From contig NC_061471.1 in NCBI RefSeq assembly GCF_022581195.2, forward strand, positions 10,416,001 through 10,480,000: a DNA stretch of 64,000 nucleotides, given 5' to 3'. Below the pieces are notes generated by a model, which saw nothing but the letters and a program-made list of their open reading frames with translations, was not told the origin of the DNA and did not search any database. Positions 23,381 to 35,446 of this stretch are shown piece by piece (the first letter of the stretch is position 1; each line of letters starts with the position of its first letter). Origin of the DNA: Helicoverpa zea (taxonomy: Eukaryota > Arthropoda > Insecta > Lepidoptera > Noctuidae). The position numbers and the translations under genes are program-made.

Positions 23381-23698
23381 TATTTCCAGTAAAAAAAAAA
23401 GATTACATATTTTCAATCACACATTTATGTAAAAATCTGTTAGAAATAAAATCTCCACGGCTCATCAAAACACTTCATTCACAATTCACAGAAATACAAA
23501 ACGACTGAATACATTACATAACATTCGGTACATAATAACGCCGACCCAATTCCCATTGAACCATTCAAAGAAACACATGTTAACCAACTCACTATTTTTA
23601 ATAAACCCACTATTATTAATAGAATTCCCACTATAAACAAAACACGACCAATCCAAGAAGTGTTTAATTTATTAAAAAATAATATTATTTCGTTTCAG
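23381..23698. other. Intron-like AT-rich DNA
   Basis: No gene or repeat was seen. The last bases before 23699 form a splice acceptor (T-rich, TATTTCGTTTCAG). Confidence 0.5.
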
Positions 23699-23984
23699 AT
23701 TCGGTTCCGGTACAAAAACGAAAATACAGAGCAAAAATTGGAGTTCGTCCAAAAAATTTTAGTTTTGAAGATGGTTTGTATGATATAGTTACTGAAAAAG
23801 TGCGTTTGGTTCCAACAGTGACATCAATGTGTCGTGTTGATGATTCTGTCGAAGTTGGTGATTCAGTGTTGGTGATTAAGACGCCTATTGGTGATGATGG
23901 CGAAGGATATGAACTTGTGTGTGTTGGTGATGGTGATAGTGTTTCAGACTCTGATAGATACCAGTTTGGAGATCATAGATTCAC
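23699..23984 (+). CDS. Candidate internal exon of an unknown gene (94 residues)
   Basis: A 286-bp segment is open from a T-rich acceptor ending TTTCAG to a donor reading TCAC|GTGAGT. Two bases finish an incoming codon, 94 full codons follow, and two bases are left over (start phase 1, end phase 2). The protein begins SVPVQKRKYRAKIGVRP, continues FSFEDGLYDIVTEKV and SVEVGDSVLVIKTPIGDD, and ends YQFGDHRFT across the junction. It is rich in Asp, Val and Gly, with no membrane segment or Cys pair. Composition is much less AT-biased than the flanks. I recognise no family. In-frame stops lie just beyond both splice sites, as expected for an exon. The first in-frame ATG comes late, so no start is claimed. 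It cannot splice directly to the exon at 56048, because the phases disagree. A lone chance ORF or an old repeat remains possible. Confidence 0.45.
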
Positions 23985-26074
23985 GTGAGTAGATTTTACT
24001 TTTTTTAATGACGAGGGACATAAAAAAATTGAATTAGTTGAAATCAGGTCGATTTGAGAACAGTGGGACCGGTTTAGAATCTTGGTATTGATATTGAGAA
24101 AATGTTTTGCCATCTACCTTATCTTGAAGATGTTTTAATAACACTCCAAATATTTCGACCTATATTATCGTTTCCCACATAAGCTTTCTATCGATAGATC
24201 CCGACCATTAGGTCCAACGCAATATGGGAACCATGTTCGCCACTCATAAATCAAATACATGGAGATTAAAGTTCGGCTGATTGATGAAAATACCATGTTT
24301 GTTTGAATTTCGCCGTTTGTTAAACTATCTGCTTTTTATATATTTACATTTTATTACATATGTTCTGTGTTGCGTATGTTAAAATAGGTTACATTTGAAA
24401 CTATGGCTGAAAAAATAAAGGGAATCTAGTTTGACCTTATTATGACAACCTATATTTTTTGATATATAACTTACCTGCAACTAAATGTTTTGATAAAGAT
24501 TTATTTTCAATAGTAATAGATACAAGCCTAGTTTTACGAGCAAACGGTGTATTTAAATACTATGAATTTGCCACCAAACACTAAATTGTTCAAGCTGATT
24601 GAAGTCCCAAAAACAAACTGGAAATCATTCGTCATCGACGAGATTTAATTTTAGTCTAAAAATATACTTAGTCGAGTTTATTTACTTTACGGAAATAGAA
24701 GTATTTTGCGTAGATGTAAATATTTCAAGAATGACTCTGATTCATTAGCGTATTTGTGTGAAGAACTTAAAATTAAATCTAGTATTTTTTACGAACGTAC
24801 ATTATATATTATTTCAGTTGAGTGATATTTGTATTTACATTACACTAAATCACAGATTTCCTTGACGTTCAAGCGACATTTTGTTTATTTTGTAGGCGCC
24901 ATCAAACGTGGATTCGATAAAAATATGAAAAGCAAAAGTTACTCATTTAAATATGTCGTCTCAGAAAATGTTTTGAAGAAGTTGGTGAACTAGAGAAATA
25001 TTTAAGACGTAATACGTCTAGATTTAATAAAAGTCTTGTGACAAATGTAATACTGGGAAAACTTTTATATTAGCATTTGTCACACATCATTTACGAATAT
25101 GTTGAGTATAGCATAAATCTCGTTTCACCGTGATGACAGTGTTTTTAAGCTATGAATAATTTCTAACGCATCGTTATACAATATCTTATGCTAGAGTATC
25201 TAAATAAAATTTCTTGAAAGTATATTACATTTCTTTTCCTTGAAATTTTTTTTACTGTTAAATTGATATTCTCCGAAATGATTCTGTTCCACGTGGATCC
25301 GTGTTTCCTGCATATAACAAACTAATTATTTTTTCTACCGTGTCCCGAGGGAACTACTTCTCGGTCCAGGGGGCAATTCGCGTAACGTTACACACGAAAA
25401 TCTCATACTCGCAGATTCCTATCCACCCAGACGCTAGACAACCTAGTAAGTAAGCCTCAAGATTTAAGATAGCCTCTAAGATTAACAAAAAGGAGAATTT
25501 TTGGAATACCAGTATTTTCTGAATCAGTTTAGGACATCCTGAGATTAAAATGTACAAATTCACAACCTCTCAAAATTCAGCTCTTTATAAAGAAGTCGGG
25601 TTAATTCTAAATTCATTAATTGCAAGATGGTTAGAAGTCAAACAAAGAAACAGAAAGATAGACAAACAAACAATGTAGATTTAATACGGCATGGAAGAGA
25701 AACGGTTATTGTTACAGCATGGTTATTGGCATCAACAAATGCGTCAGCGCAACACAACGCGTCGTGTAATAATGATATATTAGCACATAAAGGTCACACG
25801 CATAAATAGAGCTAAGCTCAGCCTAGAAATAGTCTACGAGTTATGACTATCATACAGCAGGTAAATGCAGAAGTTATTGTTGCTACAATACCTACAAAAG
25901 TATGGGGTTCAACTCAAGGTGGGGATGAAATCAAATACTGGGGCAGTCAATGTCATGATCAAGTGATTATCATCTGTTTGGCCATTTTCTGTCGTCTCCG
26001 ACTATTTTCGGATCTGCTTCAGCCAGTTTCGACTAGAGTGACTAGCTATTTGACCTCTACATTCCTCTGCTAAG
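23985..26074. other. No recognised gene
   Basis: AT-rich DNA, possibly intron of the exon before it. A small inverted pair, GTGACAAATG at 25038 and CATTTGTCAC at 25074, forms a weak stem. Nothing else stands out. Confidence 0.45.
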
Positions 26075-26320
26075 TTATTTGAACAAACCCAATACCCCTT
26101 AGACTGGTTGCCAAATTTTCCGGCTTGTGACTTCCCGTAACAACTGCCTAAGATGTACAAATGACAGCTTTGGTTCAACGACTTAATAATGTGCCTTCGA
26201 AAACATAGAGGAAGGATGATAAGATAGCCGGTTAACCATCCAAGGACCGACCGCACCATTCGTTGCTTAAACTTATGATCGATCGAGCCGTGCAGCTGTC
26301 ATTTAGCCACGTGCTTCTTC
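26075..26320 (-). mobile_element. SINE-like copy with 5S rRNA-like head
   Basis: On the minus strand, starting near 26315, the sequence has CACGTGGCTAAATGAC and then CGATCGATCATAAG. It goes on with TTTAAGCAACG and GTGCGGTCGGTCCTTGGATG. The last part follows the order of the 5S rRNA internal promoter (A-block TTAAGCAACG, then GCGGT..GTACTTGGATGG). Downstream come a decayed body and the GGGGTATTGGGTTTG block near 26090. The ATG tail is lost. The 85-codon minus frame here is a shadow of the repeat. Confidence 0.7.
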
Positions 26321-26727
26321 AGGTTATTTCGTCGAAGCTATTGTTCTACTTCCCAATCTAAACAATATTTCCTTTTGCGTATATCTTGCTAAGAGTACCT
26401 TCTGTATTTACCTGCCCATTGCCCCCAAATCAGTAGTAAACACGCATTGAACTTTCGTGGTCTATTTTAACTTCATAGAAAGTGTCTCTGTCGACCCGCT
26501 TTTATTTAATCTGGCTACCATCCAAACTGAAGGCAATATGTTGCACCAACGATTTTGTCAAACTACGTTTCGAAATAAACTGATCTTTGTCAATAAAGTT
26601 AATTTTAAGTTTATCTTTTATTTAATCTCATACTGGAGACTAATGTTCTGTTTCTTTTGAGTATTAAAATTTGCTCTTTTAATTTCAAACATAGTGGTAT
26701 TCATTAACATTATGTATTTATCTTTTA
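26321..26727. other. No recognised gene
   Basis: AT-rich DNA. The 67-codon frame at 26457-26660 has no motif. Confidence 0.45.
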
Positions 26728-26886
26728 CTAGCTTCTGCCAGCGGTTTCACCCGCATCCCGTGGGAACCTCTGCACGAACCCGGATAAAAAGTAGCCTATA
26801 GCCTTCCTGGATCGGACCAGTAGTTTCGGAGATTAGCGCGTTCAAACAAACAAACAAACTCTTCAGCTTTATAATATTAGTATAGA
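26728..26886 (-). mobile_element. Non-autonomous Helitron, complete
   Basis: On the minus strand it begins TCTATACTAATATTATAAAG after an A and ends CTAG (26728-26731) before a T. The terminal hairpin is GCGG-GTGAAA-CCGC, about a dozen bases before the end. The body has three GTTT units and the GGCTATAGGCTACTTTTTA-type block in the family orientation. Non-coding. Confidence 0.85.
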
Positions 26887-27049
26887 TTCGAATAGACTTA
26901 CTAAATTCGTTTGTTTTCTACAAAACTGCTCCCCAGACGACAATTCTAATTACAATCCACTAAAACACGTAGATATACAAAAACCAAAAAACAAAGCATA
27001 AAAAACTTATCAATGCAGCATTAATTTAAATACTAAATTAAGTCTTTAA

Positions 27050-27520
27050 TCCTTACTAACACTATAAATGCGAAAGTCAGTATGTCCGTCTGTAGCCCTT
27101 TCAAAAATTCAAAAGAATTAAATGTTTGATACCGTATACACTGTCAGCCAAAAAAAAACCGGCCAAGTGCGAGTCGGACTCGCGCACGAAGGGTTCCGTT
27201 CCATTATTTATAAATGGACAAAAAAATCTAGTTTATTGTATGGGAGCCACCCAAAATATTTATTTAATTCTAGTTTTCAGTATTTGTTGTTATAGCGGCA
27301 CCAAAAATACATCATCTGTGAAAATTTCAGCTCTCTAACTATCACGGTTCATGAGATACAGCCTGGTGACAGACGGACGGACGGACGGAGGAATGGAGCG
27401 AAACCAATAGGGTCCCGTTTTATCTTTTGGATTCGGAACCCTAAAAAGACAGACTACTTTTATCCAGCTGCGAGAGATAGTTAACTCGGAACATGGGTGG
27501 AACCATGAGCAAATAGTTAG
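27050..27520 (+). mobile_element. Helitron interrupted by a SINE-like insertion
   Basis: The left part starts TCCTTACTAACACTATAAAT after an A. The right part holds CATGGGTGGAACCATG and ends TTAG before a T, a one-base change from CTAG. Between them sits the SINE-like copy at 27155-27447. The two outer parts together match other Helitrons of the window, so the Helitron is the older insertion. Confidence 0.7.
27155..27447 (+). mobile_element. SINE-like repeat (ACCGGCCAAGTGCGAG family)
   Basis: It starts ACCGGCCAAGTGCGAGTCGG with a GGGTTCCGTTCC block and ends TTCGGAACCCTAAAAAG. Inside are TTGTTATAGCGGCACC and GATGATGTATTTTTGG-related blocks shared with two other short copies, and a GACGGACGGACGGAC tract near 27371. 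The 70-codon frame at 27126-27338 is a shadow. The host of this insertion is the Helitron 27050-27520. Confidence 0.8.
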
Positions 27521-28298
27521 TTCAACAATAAAACTCAGATTACAGCTATCCTTTCGCTAAAGTACTGGGAATTAACACTAGGGTTAAAAAGGTCAGTTGA
27601 CTTTACTAATTAACTCGACAAAGAAACACGTAATTTGTTTCGCTTTTCACATACGGGAGACTAAAGTGTTTATTTATTTTATACTTTTATAATTGTAATT
27701 TATCTGAATTATACCTACCTAAGGTCTATCTAGATCTTTTCAGAGGGTTATTTTTATCTTGGAAAAAATATGTTTATGATATTTAAAACAGTTGAGCCGA
27801 GAATAGATTGACCGTGGTACATTTTAATTGTGATTGAAACCAGCTTTACGAGCTGAAATCGTTTTTAAACATTGAAGCATTTGATTGCATACGAGATCAT
27901 AACAGAGAAAACCACAAATTAGGAGACAAAAAAATATGCAAAGAATAAAATTACAAACTCAAAACAATTTTTCCAATATCCAACGATATGTATCACGCGA
28001 TTCAATTAAAGATACACAGGGCAACACAATAAACAATTTATACGAACAAAATCACCAATAAAGCTTAGGAAATCTATACTTGAAGCAATAAAAGAAATAA
28101 CTTTAAACTACATGCGATGTGACCGTGGTAAGCCAAACGTTGTATTTTACTAGTAGACCAAGAGCCTGGGACTGAAATACTTGCCTCATAGTTCAAAAGC
28201 TGAAATTGTGTGTCAAAACAAAAGTTCGTAGATTAGTTTGAATTTTTTCTACTGTGTGAAACAAATAGTTACTTTCGTATTGAAAAATAGGACGTCTT
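27521..28298. other. No recognised gene
   Basis: AT-rich DNA without ORFs or visible repeat structure. Confidence 0.5.
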
Positions 28299-28590
28299 TA
28301 TTAACCAACTTCATAAAAAGGAGGTTCTCAGTTTGACCTGTAAAAATGTATGGGTCCAATTATCTCACGTTTGACTGAATCAATTTTGACGCGGTTTTCA
28401 CAATAGTACCTATTTGTCAGACTCGGGATCATGTTTAAGGATATCGCTGAAAACGAATTACATTTTGTAAAAAAAATCGAATATCTTAAAAACTACTGTT
28501 AATCAACTTTCACAGTGTGTGTTTCGATACCTTCGTGCTGGTAAGATACACACAAAAAATTTCAGATTTTGACATAAGTCCACTATATCC
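28299..28590 (+). repeat. Dispersed lepidopteran repeat (AAGGAGGTTCTCA type)
   Basis: TTAACCAACTTCATAAAAAG, then GGAGGTTCTCAGTTTGACC and ATGTATGGGTCC, form a block I know from many lepidopteran introns. A decayed relative, GTTAACCGACTGCGAAGAAG, lies at 58925. No ends could be defined. Confidence 0.45.
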
Positions 28591-28976
28591 GGGCTCTCGG
28601 TCTACAGGATTATGCAGTGCACTCACTACTTTATCTCAAACATTAAAATACTTTATAGACACTTAGTCACCGACTACGTTTATTGGACCTCCGGCTTTGC
28701 ACTGAATTATGATACCGTTATTTGGATTTTCAGTATTGGAATAATTGATTTTTTGTGGTCTTCCTATTTGCATGGGATGCGATATCCTCGGGCTGTTTGT
28801 AGATGATATGTGTGTGTTTGTTTTGTTAAAGGAAATAAAGTATTGTTGATATAGATTTGGCAAATATTTTGGGTGACTTAAAGATTTCAGTGTCCTTACT
28901 TCTTGCACACTGAAGATAGCCGACAGATGACCGGATGGTAAGCAATTTTTTTGGTTAATTTTGATTCCTATTAAAG

Positions 28977-29105
28977 AATTCAGTTGGTCTGATACAGTTA
29001 TTACACATGATCTTTGAAATATGCGTACGACTTGCATGAAGATGAATATCTTCATGCTGATTTGTGAGCAAAAGCATACAATTGGCTGGCTAAAAGTTTG
29101 CATTT
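28977..29105 (+). mobile_element. Partial copy of the CTGCAGACT MITE
   Basis: TTCAGTTGGTCTGATAC, ATCTTTGAAATATGCGTAC, CTTCATGCTGATTTGTGAGC and GGCTAAAAGTTTGCA occur in the same order as in 17285-17405. The left half is missing. The 146-codon minus-strand frame at 28663-29103 runs through this repeat and is not taken as a gene. Confidence 0.65.
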
Positions 29106-32100
29106 TTTCAACTCTAAAACAACAATTTTGCGCGGTATCAAGCTTCCTAAAGAAACTGCTTTGCTTTGGAAACCCAGGTAAAAATGGCCATTATTATTTC
29201 ACCGTTAAAGTTTTATAATGATAACCAATAGATTTATTTAAATCAGATAAGGATGCCATAAAACTATGTGTAAATCGTTACTATCTCTGAAATAAACCTT
29301 AGTATGCACAATAATATAAACTTAATCTTAACTTAGGACGACTCGTAATACGCCATTAAGTTTGTCTTAATCTTTATTTTCACTTAATTGCTGTTTATCT
29401 AAACCTCGCTGGATTAACTTAAGCCATTCGTTCAGATTATTATAAGCCTACTTACGAGCAAACACAGCGTATTTTAAAGGAGTAAGTAATTAAAATAATT
29501 TCACTTAGATTATCTTAAGCATTATTGTTTAAGATTATTTTCTTATCAAATTATGAACAGTGAAATTGTTTTCAGTTATCTTTAATAGTAAATTAAAATA
29601 TATTGTCTACAAAATTCAGTACTCTTTTTAGAGTGAAATCTTACAAAAATGTAGCAAATCATGGTAAACACAGTTTTGATTGGTCATCAAAAAGAAACTG
29701 TATAAATTCGAATTTACTTAAAGGTGTACAAAATCTATAAATTAAAATGCACTGAGAGGTAAAAAAAAAATCTTAGTTACATTACCTACAATAATTGAGC
29801 AGTTTGGTGAAAAATATAATTTCACTTTTATATGATATCTAGCCACACGTTCCATAATATTAGTAAGAAATTTACTGGAGCATAGAGCCGAGAATTCAAA
29901 CTCCCTGGCAATATCTGGATCTATTTCCACGCTGACGAAGACAGGTGTTGGAGAATCTAAATATACCAGGACTTATTTAGCTTCGAGTTCAAAACCCTTG
30001 GTAATTAGCTGCGACATATTGGCAATAGAGATAATGTGACAACTACATGTCGTGTTTTATGAAAATGTATGTTCTATTTTTGGTTGCAGATGATGGAATG
30101 TGGTGATGGCTATTTTTTTGCGAGTTCAAGGTCCTTTTTTTTTTAGGAAATTGATATTTTGCGCGAGTATTGAGATTGAGATTCTTATGTTTGGATTTTT
30201 TTATTAAACTTGCAATATGTTTGCATGTTTGGCACAGAAAAAAAACCAATTGAATGTTGAAGCGTTTCGCCGGCAGTATTTACAAAATCGCCGATCGAAT
30301 AAACTTGACTATTTTGCGATTGTGACAAAATATTTTAGGTACTACTACCTATTTATATTCTTTCCGGAATAAGTGAGAAAACTATGAAAAATAGGCCAGT
30401 TTTGACTTTACCTCATATATCAACATCACGCGTGAACAGTGGAATCTAGTGCGTGACGTCATCTGACAGACGTCAACTTTCAGCCTAATGTGACCCGTTG
30501 ACTATCCCGTAAAAGAAAATTAAGTATTTTTAGATAGATTTCGGTAAGGCAAGTGGAAATAAACTGTCTTTTTAGGGCTTGAAGAGATTTAGAGTCTGCT
30601 GCTTTTATCATTGAAGATACCTTTAACATTGGTTAATACTGCATTCATGTCCACGTGGCACCTAGAATTTCTGAAACATATGTCCAATATATTTACAATT
30701 TATCACATTCCATTAGGCAATCTTCGTATGCGCTTTTCTATTATAAAAATACTTAAAAATTAACCCTAACTTGAAACAATTTTCTTAAAGTTTAAGCAGA
30801 GCAACAACTAGGTACTTCCAGTGTCCTTCCCAGCTGATGTTTTTCAAAAACTTTCGGAAAACAATAACAAAAGCCAACTTTGACACGTGGTTACGCATCT
30901 ATATTCGTTCTGGCGTGCAGCCAAACTTCTTGCGTTTCCTTTAGCTTGGAGACAGATATATCCGCGGTATGTGGTTAGCTTTAATTATGATTTCTTATCT
31001 TTTGAGTCAGATTGTTGAGAGATTTCGAGATCTTGGGGTTCAATTGTTGGTGATGATGTTTGGACTATGTGGAATTTTGTTAGGATATGTGTATAATGTT
31101 TTAGTTTATTTGTGATTCTTTAGAATTTAAGAGGATAGGTAAGTTGTGTTTTTTTTAGGAATATGTTTAAAATACATGGCAATAGGCTTAATGACGGTGA
31201 TGTTATTTTTTTTTATCTTGAGTCATTATGTTCTTAGCGTACTCTATTCGTTCATTGATCTGTGCAAAATGAGTTATTTTTATAAAGTTGGCTTACGGAT
31301 TCCGTATCTCTAATTTTTCTGATGAAAATATACACATTAAAGTTAAAAGTTTTCACCATCTGTCTTTTAAATTCCTATTTCTAGTGCTAGTGTTAGTTTT
31401 ACGAGACTCCGTGACTCCGTGACACATAGCTCCAGAATTGTCTTCCTATACTTACTTTTACTACCAGATGGGTTTTACCGTCCCAATAATAGATATTCGT
31501 CTATTAAATTTACTACTGTTATGTGACCACTTGCAGCTACTAAACTAAATCTATTTCTTCGTAACAATCGGCCATAATCTTCTAGTAGTCAAACAGGAGT
31601 TAAGATTAAAACGACGTTTACGATTTCTCGGTTACGATCAAGAGTATCAAAGCCGTAGTTAACCCTTTGTCTATTAACTGTGGTTTTATTTTGATCAACT
31701 GTCTTTGTTCCTCGTTTGCAGTGGTTCAAACTACTTGCTTCTGTTTTCGATAGAGTGTTTAGTGCGTTTTTATATATTGCATTGTTAAAGTTTAGTGGGT
31801 GGGAATTTTAGAGGTGATCGTTGATTGTTATGCGACATGGGTTTTCAATTATGTTTGCAGTGTACACTCTGGTTGGATATTTTGAACAGGATTTTATGAT
31901 GTCATGTTACTTCTGCAAATAAAATGATGCATCATATCAGGTTTCTAAATAATACAATAGATTTGTAGTAAGTATGAATACTTCTACTCTTTGCAAATGC
32001 CTAATTATTTTAACATACTCCTCAATCTAAAATTAATTTCCTACTAAGCTAGTACTAAGTAGTGCACCAAAAAACAGTATCTTATATCTTTTTGTAGTGG

Positions 32101-33084
32101 CGCTTAAGACAGAGGCTAAATCTGTCTGATCCCTGGCTCCAAGCCAGAGGATGCCGATCCCTAAATATGCTGTGTCGCCATGCAATTCTGTATTTAGGAC
32201 ACTTTTGATGGGGGAGCGAGGTATAAATAGTACTATGATGAGTTTTTCTGCTATTTACATTGATGTGGGTGTTTGTAATGGGTGTATTTCCTCTCATTAC
32301 GGCGTTTGTGTTTCGTTTTAATTAATTTAAAATATTTTATGGTTCTGATATTTTCTGCTTGGTTTTACAAAAGAACGTTCAATAAATAATGATAAATATT
32401 TTTCCAAGATGCTTTTTAGAGATCTTGAAAGGATTTCTCTGCAAATATTCCGCAGTATTTTTTTTTATAATATGCCGATGTAATCATTATGTTCCATTTG
32501 TTTTATATTCTCTGTACCTACCTTCAACTTAAACTTACATTTTGTGTTTATTCTCAAAAAATAAACCAGATTTTATTAATACTGTTAAGTTTAATCAAAA
32601 CCCTACAACCACGGTATTATGATTATCCTACCGTTAACAACAAATAGGTGCCATCGTCATGTGAATAGAACATTTGTGGGCTACGTGATCGAAATTGTGA
32701 TTTTTCTCATTTTGACGGGCTCCGCCATTTTGTGGGAATGCTTTGAGAGCCCTCGTTGTGACTCTAAGATGTTGATAGTATTAGCTTTTATGTTGAGGAT
32801 TTTTGCGGCTATATGTAGGTCAGGATACGTTGTCATTTTTGTAGCTTGTAAGGAAAATGTTGTGTGAATTGTTGGGTGTTTCGAGGTATGGATCTGGTCC
32901 TTTGCTGATGTTTTGGCACAAATTTTGGAGTTGACCTTGTGTTTATTGAGTGAACCTTTCCTAAGAAGCAACTTATGCATGGTTTCGGTTTTTAAAACTA
33001 CACACGGCTGACATATAGACTGCTTTTTAATAATAAGTCTGTCCATGGATTATTGCTAGGTATATTGGCCTATACAGATAATAT
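29106..33084. other. Long AT-rich stretch, no recognised gene
   Basis: The region at 29310-29550 is rich in AACTTAAGCC and ATCTTAAG-like words and may be an old palindromic repeat. CRE-like TGACGTCA occurs at about 30455. Opposed open frames at 32619-33046 show no motif. No exon could be supported. Confidence 0.45.
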
Positions 33085-33240
33085 TTATATCATCATCATC
33101 ATCATCATCTGCCTGGCCTTTTCCCAACACTGTTGGGGTCGGCTTCCATTCTAACGAAAAGCTGAGTACTAGTGTTTGACATGGAGCGACTGCCTATCAT
33201 ACCTCCTAACCCTACCCGGGCAAGATAATCCGAACAAACA
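33085..33240 (-). mobile_element. 3' end of ATG-tailed SINE-like family with full tail
   Basis: The plus strand reads (ATC)n from 33091, then CTGCCTGGCCTTTTCCCAAC, TGTTGGGGTCGGCTTCC and GAGTACTAGTGTTTGACA. This is the reverse of the family end, here with six perfect tail units. The GACTGCCTATCATACCTCC block at 33189 is the middle of the element. 5'-truncated. Confidence 0.8.
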
Positions 33241-34428
33241 TTTTTAAGACAACTTTAAAGATAAACCTTAAGACAGATTCCTTCAATACTCACAAAGTCG
33301 AGAAAGCTACACAATTGCCACTATATCCAGCTCATACAAATTCATGGGAGAATGCATATGTAATGCACGCGACAATATTTGTGCATAGCGTTACATACGT
33401 TAATTCTGTTGCATGAGTCAAGGCGACAGCTCTCGTTTGTTATAGAGGATTATTTTAGTTTATTCGGCTGGTATGACTTGAGAAAGTGCTGTTTTTATTT
33501 CAAATAACTTTGCTAAAACCTGTTAAAGGTTAGTATAGGTAAGAGTACTTGAATAAAGGTTCACCGATCATACTGTCTGTATGGTAAAAGTGTCATAAAA
33601 TCTGTACTAACCAACAGTCATTTAATGAATGGTAACTATAAAATATTTTTAGATGTAAATGCAAAAATCGCTACATTGATTCAGAAAAAAAATACACAGA
33701 CAGGTGGTACTCTAAAGATTGACATAAATTACTTGTCATCCGAGTTCTGGGAGTACTTTCTACAGGATACTGGTTAAACCACGGGTGAAAGTAAGGGTGA
33801 TATAATCCATTTGCATTCTTTTCCCAAATCACAGATCCCAGTCTTAAAACCTTCAAACCAGCCCCTATCAAATCATATTCCTCCTTGCAACAATAGGTTG
33901 TATCCACCATTTGCCGCCATCCGTGTTAGCATCGTGTATCGTAAGCAACGCTCTCGCCGCATACATAAAACATGGGCCCTTTGCCGCATCGCGCGAGCTA
34001 TGATCTAATAACGTTGTGCGTAGTGGTGTTTGTGTCCGTTGTTGGACGGCACGGGATTTTTTGGGAAGTGAAATCGTGTTATGAAATCTGCAAAGTTTTG
34101 TGTCAGTAAATAGATGTAATTAAAAGTAAGATTTAGGAATAATACTGTACAGTAGTATACAGTAGAGTGCCTTTTTCGCAGAAAAAATACTTTATAAGGC
34201 GTGAGAGAAGAAGGCAAAGCATAGTGAGAACTGTTTTGTTGTATTTTATTCACAAATCTTAAATTATGCTAATTATTCGACCTAAATATGTATTCCTAAA
34301 TCAATGGGTATCTCTATTCTAATATGATGGGAAAACCGGCTTGACAAAGATTTTGACTCGTGTTTTGCAAAATCAACCAAAAATATGATTTGTTAGACGT
34401 AAAAATACGTAACGTTTGACGTACAACA
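33241..34428. other. No recognised gene; CpG-rich patch
   Basis: The part at about 33910-34050 is richer in CpG (for example GCCGCATCGCGCGAGC) than its surroundings. I see no ORF with motifs or splice sites. It could be a regulatory or first-exon region, without further evidence. Confidence 0.35.
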
Positions 34429-34564
34429 ATGAAAACGCGCCCTCTACTACTACTCACTCAATTGGTAGTGTTCTCTTTTGATGTAACTCCGTCTTTTACA
34501 CACGGCCCTTATACGAGGCCTAATGCGCCACCTTCTAACTATATCCAATTTGTACTACCTTGGG
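34429..34564 (+). CDS. Weak candidate signal-peptide exon
   Basis: From ATG 34429 the frame encodes MKTRPLLLLTQLVVFSFDV and then a polar stretch rich in Pro and Thr. This is an n-region plus hydrophobic core, as in a secretory signal. A possible donor, CTTGG|GGTAAGC or one base later, gives an exon of 136 bp ending in phase 1. That phase fits the Ig exon at 56048 (incoming phase 1), where a Sidestep-like receptor would need a signal peptide. Against it: the flank ACAATGAAAACGCGCCCTCT resembles a dispersed lepidopteran repeat, no promoter is evident, and the intron would be 21.5 kb. Treat it as a hypothesis. Confidence 0.2.
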
Positions 34565-34617
34565 GTAAGCAGGGTGCTGGCATTCCCAGATTTTGTACAA
34601 GCGTGAAGATTTTATAA

Positions 34618-35446
34618 GTTAAAAAGGGGATTTTTTTTTGTTTGCGGAAATAAGTTAGATTAAAGTTAATAAAAAGTAAAATATACTGAGGAGTACTGAA
34701 GAAAAAGCAGTTTTAAAAATGGATGAAATCGATGATGTGAGTCCCACTGAGAGACAAAAATATCTTTGCCTAGCAACCTAGCATTTCCTTACTATGTATG
34801 CGAGTCACAATTTGACATGAATAAAATACTTTTTTTTTTTTTTAATATTTCTTATATTTCAGAAAACCCTATGTAATTGGCATAATACCTGAATTGGGTC
34901 CGATAATTTCGCAATAAGATGCTAGCAAATACATCGAAAGATCTTTTTTGTTAATTTCAGGCGTTATGACCTCGGCAATTTTATTGAAATCTATTAAGAG
35001 CGTTTGAGTCATACTACCAGTAATTTTTATGAGAATATTATATTAGTCATGCGTACGATGGCTAAATTCCATCTGGCAAATGATTTATGAGAGAGAAACA
35101 AATCTGCAATAATAAAGATTAATTGATTGACCGCCTCATTCTTGGAATTTGATTACTACGACTATGGAGTACGAGATCTTAAGTTTGGTATCCAGGTGGA
35201 TCAAAACGTCTACGATTTTTTAAACTCCGTCAGACTGCTTTATTTCAAAAATATGTATCTAAATCTATTTTTGTGCCCAGTCCTATTGCATCACGTCTCC
35301 GTAATTAACTGCAAGACATGATAAAGCCTAGCAATGAAGTAGAAGTAGTCTAGATGACATAAAGTAGAAAAGGCAAACTTTTTACTTCAGACAGATGAGG
35401 CAAAAATTTACGTTCAGATATTGTTCTACTTAATCACAAAAGGAAA
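34618..35446. other. No recognised gene
   Basis: AT-rich DNA with a poly-T/poly-A run near 34830. Open frames are short and motif-free. Confidence 0.5.

Noticed and set aside
23776..23988. 70-codon ORF with a start at 23776
   Set aside because: The codon there is TTG, not ATG, and the frame is open further upstream to a splice acceptor; it was replaced by the exon 23699-23984.
28663..29103. 146-codon minus-strand open frame
   Set aside because: Part of it is the reverse of the CTGCAGACT MITE copy at 28977-29105; the composition is repeat-like.
32619..33046. Opposed frames of 82 and 121 codons, one with a hydrophobic patch
   Set aside because: Neither shows a domain, splice sites or conserved spacing; the overlap on both strands suggests chance.
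33091..33111. Direct ATC repeats considered as a CRISPR-like or satellite array
   Set aside because: They are the microsatellite tail of a SINE-like copy; no spacer-repeat pattern exists in the window.
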